A stretch of DNA of 8,075 bases from Clostridia bacterium (GCA_029239935.1 JARBTY010000138.1:1-8075); one strand, 5' to 3'; positions 1-6,471 are shown, counted from the first letter of the stretch. The notes: generated from the sequence alone by a model not told the origin. A program made the numbers and translations.

Positions 1-2265
1 TTATCCATTAATAAGCAGCAATCTGCCAATACCGTACAGGTTATGAAAGATGCTAAAAAGACTTTAGCAAAACTCAACACTGCTAACCCTGACTATACCT
101 TGGCTCTTGTAAATGACGAAAGTGAATACATCAATTCTTCAATGAATAATGTATGGAATACTCTAGCTCTCAGCTCTATTATTTCTCTTGTTGTTATTCT
201 GCTCTTTTTAAAAGACCTAAGGTCCTCTGTTATTGTAGCTGTAGCTATTCCACTTTCTATCATTGGTGCTGTGGCTGCACTGTACTTCTCTGGTCAAACC
301 CTTAACCTGATTACAGTAGGCGGTCTAGTACTGGGAGTTGGTATGGTTGTTGACAACTCCATTGTTGTTATCGAAAATATTTTTAATAAACGGCACTCTA
401 CTGATCTTGGGATACATGATTCAGCTATCGTTGGTACCACTTCGGTGACCAATGCTATCTTAGCTTCTACCCTTACTTCTGTAGCAGTATTTTTACCTAT
501 CTTCTTTACAACTGGCATAGCTAAGATTATGTTTGGTGCTTTGGCACAATCTATCATCTATTCTCTGCTCTTTTCTATCGTTGTGGCTATCACTTTGGTG
601 CCCAGCCTTTTTGCCAAACTAAGTACTGGTAAAAAACATAAAGAGGTGGTTGAAAAACCTGCACCCATTTTTGATAAAGTTAAAGATGGTTATGAACATT
701 TATTGAAATTCTGTTTATCTCATAAATCAATCGTCATCATTGGCAGTATTGTCATCTTGGTCGTATCTTTCATGAAAATGTCTTCTATCGGTATGGATTT
801 AATGCCAGTAGCTGATCAAGGGGCGCTCAGTATTTCTATGGAACTCCCTAAAGGACTGAGTCTCGAGTCCAGTGATTATTACCTCACAATGGCTGAAGAA
901 AAACTTTCAGCTGTTCCTGAAATTAAAAATACTACCTCTTCTCTTGGTTCTGGCGGCGGTATGGGAAGTATGATGGGCGGCAGCAGTAACAGTGCCTCTA
1001 TCTCTGTGAACCTAGTTGATAAAAAAGAGAGAGAAAGATCCACCGCTGAAGTCTCTGATGACGTTAGAACACTGCTTGCGACTATTCCGGATTGTAAAAT
1101 AACCGTTTCACTGGCTGACAGCAGCATGGGAGGTATGGGCGGCAGTGGTTATTCTATTAATGTTCAAGGTCCTGACCTAGATGTTCTGGAAGTCCTGGCC
1201 AAACAAGTTGAAGAGAGAATAGCAGGTCTTGAAGGTTTTCAAGATGTAGAAAGCAGCCTCTCTGACACAACGGAAGAAGCACAAATTAAGATTGATACTG
1301 AAAGAGCTCTCGAATGGGGCATCAATACCCAGACTGTTACTTCTATGCTGCGTATGTCTATTGAAGGCAGCACTGTAACTACCGCTAAAATTGATGACCA
1401 TACAGTAGATGTTAACTTAAAGCTTGAAGATGAAAAAATTCAAAGTGTAAATGATTTGCTCAATCTCAAGGTCCGTTCGGCTTCTGGTGAAAATATTCCT
1501 ATTGGCGCTTTTTCACATATTGTTCTCGCAGACGGTCTTAGGAGTCTTTCTAAAACCGATGGCAATTATTCCATAAGCATCTCTGCTGCCCTTAAAGATT
1601 TAGATATGGGTGCTGCTCAAGCAGCTGTTCTTGAAGCAACTTCTGACCTCAATATACCTAGAGATTATTCCCTTAGCTCAGGCAGCAATATGGAAATGAT
1701 GATGGAATCCTTTGCCAGTCTTGCCCAGGCATTAGGTATTTCAGTTATTCTTGTCTACATGGTTATGGTTGCTCAGTTTGAATCGTTTAAAAAACCCTTT
1801 ATCATTATGTTCTCTGTACCTTTTGCCTTTGTTGGGGTGGTTTGGTCTCTCGTTATTTCTGGTGCTTCACTGAGCATTCCTGCCTTCATTGGTATTATTC
1901 TGCTCGTAGGTATCGTTGTTAATAATGGTATTGTACTGATTGACTATATTGAACAGCTTAGAAAAGAAAGTGACATCAGTCTTATGGATGCTGTGGCTCA
2001 CGGTTCTGCAACCAGACTTAGGCCAGTACTGATGACAACGCTTACTACTGTTTTAGCTATGGTACCGCAAATGCTTGCTCTCGGTGAAGGAAGTGAAACC
2101 ATGCAACCAATGGGTATTGTTGTATTTGGGGGACTCAGTTTCTCAACTCTCGTTACTTTATTACTCATACCTGTAATTTATATTCTCTTTGAACGCCATG
2201 AAGAGAAAAAACAAGCCAGAAAAGCAGCTCGTGCTGCTAAAAAAGGTGGCGCTGTAAGTTTGTAA
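1..2265 (+). CDS. RND-family (AcrB/HAE1-like) efflux transporter, C-terminal 754 residues, 5' partial
   Basis: The reading frame is open from base 1, so the start lies upstream; about 290 residues are missing compared with a usual length near 1040. The protein is an inner-membrane, proton-driven pump of the resistance-nodulation-division family. Visible in order: end of the first porter domain; a transmembrane block (fragment residues about 55-210) with the TM4 motif GMVVDNSIVVIEN (Asp118); the second periplasmic porter domain (about 265-555) with two Gly/Met-rich loops; a second transmembrane block (about 575-735) containing GIVVNNGIVLIDY; and a polybasic cytoplasmic tail. The AcrB positions of the second TM4 Asp and of the TM10 Lys are Asn here. 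The substrate cannot be told from sequence: drugs, bile acids, lipids or peptides are all possible. The response regulator gene starts 120 bases downstream, and a TolC-like partner lies further on. Family assignment is very secure. Confidence 0.96.
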   Translation, partial: LSINKQQSANTVQVMKDAKKTLAKLNTANPDYTLALVNDESEYINSSMNNVWNTLALSSIISLVVILLFLKDLRSSVIVAVAIPLSIIGAVAALYFSGQTLNLITVGGLVLGVGMVVDNSIVVIENIFNKRHSTDLGIHDSAIVGTTSVTNAILASTLTSVAVFLPIFFTTGIAKIMFGALAQSIIYSLLFSIVVAITLVPSLFAKLSTGKKHKEVVEKPAPIFDKVKDGYEHLLKFCLSHKSIVIIGSIVILVVSFMKMSSIGMDLMPVADQGALSISMELPKGLSLESSDYYLTMAEEKLSAVPEIKNTTSSLGSGGGMGSMMGGSSNSASISVNLVDKKERERSTAEVSDDVRTLLATIPDCKITVSLADSSMGGMGGSGYSINVQGPDLDVLEVLAKQVEERIAGLEGFQDVESSLSDTTEEAQIKIDTERALEWGINTQTVTSMLRMSIEGSTVTTAKIDDHTVDVNLKLEDEKIQSVNDLLNLKVRSASGENIPIGAFSHIVLADGLRSLSKTDGNYSISISAALKDLDMGAAQAAVLEATSDLNIPRDYSLSSGSNMEMMMESFASLAQALGISVILVYMVMVAQFESFKKPFIIMFSVPFAFVGVVWSLVISGASLSIPAFIGIILLVGIVVNNGIVLIDYIEQLRKESDISLMDAVAHGSATRLRPVLMTTLTTVLAMVPQMLALGEGSETMQPMGIVVFGGLSFSTLVTLLLIPVIYILFERHEEKKQARKAARAAKKGGAVSL

Positions 2266-2269
2266 AACT

Positions 2270-2306
2270 TTTTAAAGGCTATTAAATTTAAAAATAGCCT
2301 TTAAAA
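2270..2306 (+). repeat. 14-bp perfect inverted repeat (hairpin) after the RND gene
   Basis: Arms at 2270-2283 and 2293-2306 pair perfectly around a 9-base AT-only loop, five bases after the RND stop codon. The stem has only four G-C pairs and is not followed by a T tract on the + strand, so it is a poor intrinsic terminator. More likely it is an mRNA-stabilising or processing hairpin, or a weak attenuator that lowers expression of the two-component genes relative to the pump. The repeat is seen directly; its function is inferred. Confidence 0.6.
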
Positions 2307-2385
2307 GTACAGCTATATAGACTACTATTAAAGGGGATGACTATCATCTCAAATTGATAAATTAATGTAAAGGAATGGATAATTT

Positions 2386-3078
2386 ATGGGATATATATTA
2401 ATAGCTGATGATGATGTCGCTATTGCAGAACTTATTGCAGACAGTTTGACCGATGAAGGTTATGCTACCCGCATTGTTACAGACGGCGCCTCTGCTCTTC
2501 ATACTATTCAAAACAACTCTGAACAAATAGATCTCATTCTTTTAGACATTATGCTGCCCCACAAAGATGGTCTGCAAATTTGTAGGGAAGTGCGTTCTAT
2601 GATCGAATGCCCTATTGTATTTGTCAGCGCCAAGTCTTCTAATCAAAACCGTATATTCGGTCTCGATATAGGTGCTGATGACTACATCACAAAACCTTTT
2701 ATTGTGGCTGAACTTGTCGCCAGGGTAAATGCTCACCTGCGCCGTGAAAAACGCAGATTAAGATCTGATACAGACCTCATGACCTTAGGTGATCTTACTA
2801 TTGATAAAGAAAATGCCACTGTCAAACGTAATGGTGTACTGATTGAGTTATCAACCAGAGAATTTCAGGTATTTGCCTACTTAGTTGATAATATGGGCAA
2901 GGTGCTTTCCCGTGAACAAATTTTTGAAAATGTATGGGGCAACAATTTTGGTGATCTTAACTCTGTCACAATACATATTAAAAACATCAGACGCAAACTA
3001 GACCCTGACAATCAGCTTATACGTACCGTATGGGGTATCGGTTACCGCTTAATAAAGGGGGGAGTCAATTGTCCTTAA
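2386..3078 (+). CDS. OmpR/PhoB-family response regulator
   Basis: A 230-residue cytoplasmic transcription factor of standard length. The receiver domain (residues 1-120) has the acidic pocket Asp8-Asp9-Asp10, phospho-acceptor Asp54 (LLLDIMLP), Ser81, Tyr100 and Lys103 in the DDYITKPF motif, so every residue needed for phosphorylation is present. The C-terminal winged-helix DNA-binding domain (about 130-227) includes LSTREFQVFAYL, the recognition-helix region and the family ending VWGIGYRL. The ATG at 2386 is preceded by AAAGGA at 2369-2374. No convincing sigma-A promoter is visible between the RND gene and this start, so transcription probably comes from upstream through the hairpin. The kinase gene overlaps its 3' end. 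Its likely targets are the flanking pump and TolC-like genes, an inference from position only. Confidence 0.95.
   Translation: MGYILIADDDVAIAELIADSLTDEGYATRIVTDGASALHTIQNNSEQIDLILLDIMLPHKDGLQICREVRSMIECPIVFVSAKSSNQNRIFGLDIGADDYITKPFIVAELVARVNAHLRREKRRLRSDTDLMTLGDLTIDKENATVKRNGVLIELSTREFQVFAYLVDNMGKVLSREQIFENVWGNNFGDLNSVTIHIKNIRRKLDPDNQLIRTVWGIGYRLIKGGVNCP
3057..3071 (+). promoter_or_regulatory. Ribosome binding site and TTG start of the histidine kinase gene
   Basis: GGGGGGAG at 3057-3064, inside the last codons of the response regulator, lies five bases before TTG at 3069-3071. This is the only well-placed ribosome binding site for the kinase. It favours the TTG over the in-frame ATG at 3030, which has no such site and would add a polar 13-residue leader before the first membrane helix. 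The stop codon of the regulator gene falls at 3076-3078, so the genes overlap by ten bases. Confidence 0.75.
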
Positions 3079-4226
3079 ATAAGAAATTTGCCCTCATTAT
3101 TATCCTGGCTTTAATCATCAACCTATTAGGAATAGCTCTCTATCTCAAGCTATTCATTGCGAGGGATATATCTATTGGCATACAACATCTAAATACTGAA
3201 TTCTCAGTTTTCATGCAAGATTTAGGACCTGACACCACTCTTAGAGAACTTCGTATCATACTGAGTGAAAAATTACAGGACAGCAGCTTTTTAAACGTCA
3301 TCTTCTATAAACTGGTATCTGATAATATTCGGTATTCTCTGATGCTGCTGCCTGTTTTATTAGGTACGATACTTTTTTACATGAATAAGGAAGTCATAAA
3401 ACCGCTTAATAAACTTAATGAAGCCATTAATCAATTTAACCGCAAAAATGGCTATCACAAGACTAAACATTCTAGAAATGAAATTTTAAAGCTTAGCAAT
3501 AACTTTTTTGTTATGTCTGAGCAGATAGAATCCACTAAACGCAAAAAAAATGAATTTATCAGCTGCATTTCTCACGACTTAAAGACACCCCTTACCTCTA
3601 TATTAGGTTATACCCAGAGACTGATTGATCCAGGTATCGCGGACAAAGAGAAACGGCTCAAATATTATCAAACTATTTTAAATAAAGCCAATGACATTCA
3701 AAATATGGTGGAAGAGCTCAACAATTATGTTATGGGAGAAATTCAAGAGGTCTCTCTTCGCAAAGTTAATTTAAAAAAGTTTTTAGATGAAGTTGCTGAA
3801 GAATATTTTGAAGAGCTTTTGACCTATAATATCCATCTCATACCCACTATTGATTTAAACGAAAATGTTTTCTCTTTTTTGGACGATATACAAATACGCC
3901 GCGTTTTTGCTAATGTTTTTTCTAATTCGGTGATTCATGGGGGCAAAAATATGCAAATCATGCTCCATGCCTTCATTAAAAACGAGAAACTCATTGTCAA
4001 TCTAGAAAATGACGGTCCATCACTCCCTGATATGGCCTATGATAAGGTCTTTGACCTGATGTATCAGGCTGATACCGCAAGAACCCCTCAGCAGCAGCAA
4101 GGACGTGGCCTTGGACTTGCTATTGTGAAACAAATTATTGAAAAACATAATGGGTCTATCAGTGCCTATGGACCCAGCCACGGAGGATTTGGACTCGAAT
4201 TCCAGCTTCCTATCATCCAATTATAA
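3069..4226 (+). CDS. Membrane-bound sensor histidine kinase, partner of the preceding response regulator
   Basis: With the TTG start the protein has 385 residues. It begins with a transmembrane helix (about 7-28), then a short extracytoplasmic region of about 60 residues, a second helix (about 89-105), a HAMP-like linker (about 106-162) and a HisKA domain with the H-box FISCISHDLKTPLTSILGY, where His169 is the phosphorylation site. The HATPase domain (about 277-385) has the N-box Asn in NVFSN (Asn286) and the G2 box GRGLGLAIV. The G1 box reads ENDGPSLPD instead of the usual DxGxG, so the canonical first Asp is Asn and the second Gly is Ser. The sensor region is too short for a PAS or Cache fold; it may sense the membrane or a partner. 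The ten-base overlap with the regulator gene indicates a cognate pair. Confidence 0.93.
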   Translation: MSLNKKFALIIILALIINLLGIALYLKLFIARDISIGIQHLNTEFSVFMQDLGPDTTLRELRIILSEKLQDSSFLNVIFYKLVSDNIRYSLMLLPVLLGTILFYMNKEVIKPLNKLNEAINQFNRKNGYHKTKHSRNEILKLSNNFFVMSEQIESTKRKKNEFISCISHDLKTPLTSILGYTQRLIDPGIADKEKRLKYYQTILNKANDIQNMVEELNNYVMGEIQEVSLRKVNLKKFLDEVAEEYFEELLTYNIHLIPTIDLNENVFSFLDDIQIRRVFANVFSNSVIHGGKNMQIMLHAFIKNEKLIVNLENDGPSLPDMAYDKVFDLMYQADTARTPQQQQGRGLGLAIVKQIIEKHNGSISAYGPSHGGFGLEFQLPIIQL

Positions 4227-4261
4227 AACGCTTAAGTTTGACTAACTCTTAATGAAAGGAT

Positions 4262-4288
4262 AATGTAATTTGATAATTACATTGAGGA
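4262..4288 (+). promoter_or_regulatory. 9-bp hairpin immediately before the TolC-like gene's ribosome binding site
   Basis: AATGTAATT at 4262-4270 and AATTACATT at 4275-4283 form a perfect stem with a 4-base loop. The stem's last base directly touches the ribosome binding site GAGGA (4284-4288), which is seven bases from the ATG. All pairs but one are A-T, so the stem would be weak at growth temperature. It could tune translation of the third gene, or the dyad could be a protein-binding site in DNA. The repeat is certain; the role is inferred. Confidence 0.5.
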
Positions 4289-4295
4289 TAATATA

Positions 4296-5345
4296 ATGAA
4301 AATTTATCTCAAAAAGTTACTAGCCGTTATTATGACCTGCTCTGTTTTATCCGCACTCCCCCTTTATGCAGCTGAACCCAAAACCACACTTACTCTAGAA
4401 GAGGCCATTGAATCCGCTTACAGGTATAGTGATCAAGTCTCCTTAAACTCCAAAGAATATGATTTGCTCAAAGAACAACTTAAAGCCAATGAGGGAGGTT
4501 CTTTTGTAGCCTATCAAACACTCTATTTAACCAAAGGCAAAAATGAACAGCAAAAACAGATCCTTAAAGACCAAATTGCCTATGATATCACTAAGCGTTA
4601 CAATGCACTGGTTTCACTTCAAGAAGAAATCGCCAATTTGGAAGCAAGCATCTCTCTTAATACTAAAAAGCTTACTGATATGGCGCTTAAAAAGAAGGTC
4701 GGCCTTATTACTACTACTGAATATGACAGCTTAGTTATTCAATTAGAGATGCAAAAAAATACCAAAACTGCAAAATCTGAGTCATTAATCAATGATCAAA
4801 ATTACTTTAAAATTCTCACGGGCAAAGACATCTCTAAATACAGTTTAGATGATCAGCTTTCTTACGAACCTTTCCGTATTTCCGGCCCTATAGATAGTTA
4901 TATTAATAATAAAATAGCAGATTATCTGAAATATGATAAAGATATCGTGCAGCTTCAAGCCGATAATATTATTACAGAGGGCTCTGCTCCAATGGCGTGG
5001 TCTGTTTATCTTGGTCAAAAGTATGCATCTGATACTAAGATATCTGCCCTCGAAAGCACTCAAAAGACACTTAGACAGGGCTTAATGACTACCTACTCCT
5101 CTTTGCTTAGCTTAGAAGAGCAGATTGTCTCTTTGCAAAGTCAATTACAGCTTCTTGAAAAACAGCTTGCAACGGCAAAGCTGCAGTATCAAGTTGGCCT
5201 AATGACTGCTCTTGACTATAATATCCAGCTTCTAAAACTTGCAGATACTCAATATAGTTTAAGAACTTTGGTAACTAATTATAATTCACTTAAGGAAGTT
5301 ATCCAAAAACCGTGGGCATCTGCTGGCAGTATGCAGCAGCAATAG
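4296..5345 (+). CDS. TolC-family (outer membrane efflux protein-like) secreted protein, short barrel-less form
   Basis: A 349-residue exported protein. A signal peptide is clear: positive N-terminus, hydrophobic core at residues 7-24, and a likely cut in LYA-AEP near residue 25. The mature part shows the two-fold internal repeat of TolC proteins: long amphipathic helices with the paired signature KKKVGLITTTEYDSLVIQL (about 132-150) and LQYQVGLMTALDYNIQLLKL (about 297-315). Family members normally have 430-490 residues and carry beta strands between the helices of each repeat. Here these segments shrink to about 20-30 residues (about 65-88 and 225-255), so an outer-membrane barrel is unlikely. 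No lipobox is seen. It probably forms, or helps to form, an extracytoplasmic helical conduit for the RND pump across the wall of a one-membrane cell; that role is inferred. A strong terminator follows 39 bases after the stop. Confidence 0.85.
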   Translation: MKIYLKKLLAVIMTCSVLSALPLYAAEPKTTLTLEEAIESAYRYSDQVSLNSKEYDLLKEQLKANEGGSFVAYQTLYLTKGKNEQQKQILKDQIAYDITKRYNALVSLQEEIANLEASISLNTKKLTDMALKKKVGLITTTEYDSLVIQLEMQKNTKTAKSESLINDQNYFKILTGKDISKYSLDDQLSYEPFRISGPIDSYINNKIADYLKYDKDIVQLQADNIITEGSAPMAWSVYLGQKYASDTKISALESTQKTLRQGLMTTYSSLLSLEEQIVSLQSQLQLLEKQLATAKLQYQVGLMTALDYNIQLLKLADTQYSLRTLVTNYNSLKEVIQKPWASAGSMQQQ

Positions 5346-5384
5346 AGCTGTTAAATAACTACACTTTAAATTGCTATTTCATGT

Positions 5385-5433
5385 AAAAAGAGATTTTCTC
5401 ATAGCTACCCTATGAGAAAATCTCTTTTTTTTT
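5385..5433 (+). terminator. Strong intrinsic terminator closing the efflux locus
   Basis: A perfect 20-bp stem (5385-5404 with 5410-5429) has a 5-base loop (CTACC), and its 3' arm runs into nine T residues at 5425-5433. The opposite strand would also end in a short T run, so it could work in both directions. It separates the RND/two-component/TolC-like genes from the CarD gene. Confidence 0.93.
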
Positions 5434-5439
5434 GACTTG

Positions 5440-5548
5440 TTTTATACCTGGTATTTCAAACGCTGTTTCTGGAAATAATACCTCATAATTCCAAGTCTTT
5501 CATGGGCTCTGGAGGATTTGATTACAGGTATAAAATATTTATTTCAAA
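5440..5548. repeat. Cluster of GGTAT/ATACC inverted repeats between terminator and carD promoters
   Basis: Four copies of one 5-bp element occur: ATACC at 5444-5448, GGTAT at 5450-5454, ATACC at 5478-5482 and GGTAT at 5527-5531. The first two form the palindrome ATACC-T-GGTAT. A larger inverted repeat pairs TTTTATACCTG (5440-5450) with CAGGTATAAAA (5525-5535), and GACTTG (5434-5439) pairs with CAAGTC (5492-5497). TATTTCAAA occurs directly repeated at 5452-5460 and 5540-5548. The block lies upstream of both carD promoters, so a DNA operator role is more natural than an RNA leader, unless another promoter reads through it. No known riboswitch class was recognised. Confidence 0.55.
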
Positions 5549-5552
5549 TATA

Positions 5553-5581
5553 TTGACATCATATATATTTGATGATATTAT
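5553..5581 (+). promoter_or_regulatory. Promoter P1 of the carD-like gene (sigma-A type)
   Basis: A perfect -35 box TTGACA (5553-5558), a 17-base spacer and TATTAT (5576-5581) match the housekeeping consensus at eleven of twelve positions. The 20-odd bases just upstream are almost pure A/T, like an UP element. The start of transcription would be near 5588. Confidence 0.8.
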
Positions 5582-5588
5582 TTATAGT

Positions 5589-5617
5589 TTGATAATTTCA
5601 CGAAATTGTGTTATACT
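5589..5617 (+). promoter_or_regulatory. Promoter P2 of the carD-like gene, extended -10, with palindrome in the spacer
   Basis: TTGATA (5589-5594), a 17-base spacer and TATACT (5612-5617) form a second sigma-A-like promoter, with the extended -10 TG at 5609-5610. A palindrome, AATTTC-AC-GAAATT (5594-5607), fills most of the spacer and is placed as an operator would be. P2's -35 box begins where P1 transcription would start, so the two promoters may interfere. Confidence 0.75.
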
Positions 5618-5650
5618 AAATATAAAAGTTTATTTGTAAGGAGGCACACT

Positions 5651-6145
5651 ATGTTTAAGATCGGCGATAAAGTTGTTTGCCCTATGAGAGGGTCAGGTAT
5701 TGTTCAAACTATCGAGGAAAGAGATTTTTTAGGTACAGCCCAGGAATATTTCATTATAAAGATTCTAAATACCGATATGACACTTATGATTCCTACTGCC
5801 AAAATCTCCACCTCCAATATTCGTCTCATCAGTGATCCGTCTACAGCTGAAGATGTCCTTCATATTTTTGCTGACTATGAAGAAGTATCTGCACAGTCTA
5901 CTAATGCTAAAGAAAGACGGAAAATGAATATGGATAAAATTTCTGCTGGTTCTCTTTTAGGATGTGCAGAAGTTGTCCGTGACCTAACACATATTCATCA
6001 AAAAAAATCACTTAATGCCAGTGAAAGAGAAATGCTTATGAATGCCAGAAAATTTGTTATCAATGAAGTCAGTCTTGTTAAAGATATTTCTGAGTCACAA
6101 GCTAGCTCACTGCTTGACAGCCTCCTTACAAGCTCCCTTGCTTAA
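5651..6145 (+). CDS. CarD/CdnL-family RNA-polymerase-binding transcription regulator
   Basis: The 164-residue protein starts at ATG 5651, six bases after a perfect AAGGAGG (5638-5644); the frame could extend to a TTG at 5606, but that lies inside promoter P2. The N-terminal Tudor-like domain (about 1-60) opens with FKIGDKVVCPMRGSGIV, the family signature; in characterised members it binds the RNA polymerase beta subunit. The C-terminal helical domain (about 85-164) contains AEVVRDL and SEREMLMNARKFVINE, which in relatives contacts the upstream edge of the transcription bubble. CarD proteins stabilise open promoter complexes, often at rRNA promoters. By eye alignment with mycobacterial CarD, the wedge tryptophan is replaced by Ala86. 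It is a single gene between two terminators. A divergent function is possible, but the family call is secure. Confidence 0.92.
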   Translation: MFKIGDKVVCPMRGSGIVQTIEERDFLGTAQEYFIIKILNTDMTLMIPTAKISTSNIRLISDPSTAEDVLHIFADYEEVSAQSTNAKERRKMNMDKISAGSLLGCAEVVRDLTHIHQKKSLNASEREMLMNARKFVINEVSLVKDISESQASSLLDSLLTSSLA

Positions 6146-6356
6146 CCCGCTATATTGAGGCTGTTATACTCTCTTCTGGGGGCCAATTACTTTTTGTACC
6201 CCTAGTTCATTACCCACATCATAGAAGGACAACCCCCTCACGTCTTTTAACTTTGTTTATACTTTGTTATGTATTCCATATCTCTATTCTATTTTACACT
6301 TGTGAAAAATGCATGCTCCCTAAAATACAATATTTTGATTTACTGTTAATATGATA

Positions 6357-6391
6357 AGCAGCAAGCATCCCACTTGCTGCTCTATTTGTTT
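6357..6391 (+). terminator. Probable intrinsic terminator downstream of carD
   Basis: AGCAGCAAG (6357-6365) pairs perfectly with CTTGCTGCT (6373-6381) around a 7-base loop, with five G-C pairs. It is followed by CTATTTGTTTT, a broken but T-rich tail. It lies about 210 bases after the carD stop, so the transcript would carry a long 3' untranslated part or end in an independent small RNA. The T-rich side indicates + strand termination. Confidence 0.7.
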
Positions 6392-6432
6392 TGCCCTTAT
6401 CTAATCTATTTTTGTTTTTATAAGGTCACGTA

Positions 6433-6471
6433 TTACTATATATCAAGTTTACTATATATACTATCATATAA
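6433..6471. repeat. Direct repeats TTACTATATAT
   Basis: TTACTATATAT occurs at 6433-6443 and again at 6449-6459, a period of 16 bases; a degenerate copy (TACTATCATAT) follows directly. Such AT-rich repeats can be protein-binding sites, but could also be chance in DNA this rich in A and T. Confidence 0.35.

Noticed and set aside
4238..4264. TTGACT plus GATAAT as a promoter for the TolC-like gene
   Set aside because: The spacer is only 15 bases, or the -10 box is poor with 17, so a separate promoter is not well supported.
5502..5639. 45-codon open frame starting ATG at 5502 and ending in the carD ribosome binding site
   Set aside because: It has no ribosome binding site and runs straight through both carD promoters; the composition is that of AT-rich non-coding DNA.
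5434..5650. Known riboswitch (c-di-GMP, SAM, lysine, preQ1, guanidine, fluoride) before carD
   Set aside because: None of the conserved cores of these classes could be recognised, and the promoters lie downstream of the structured block.
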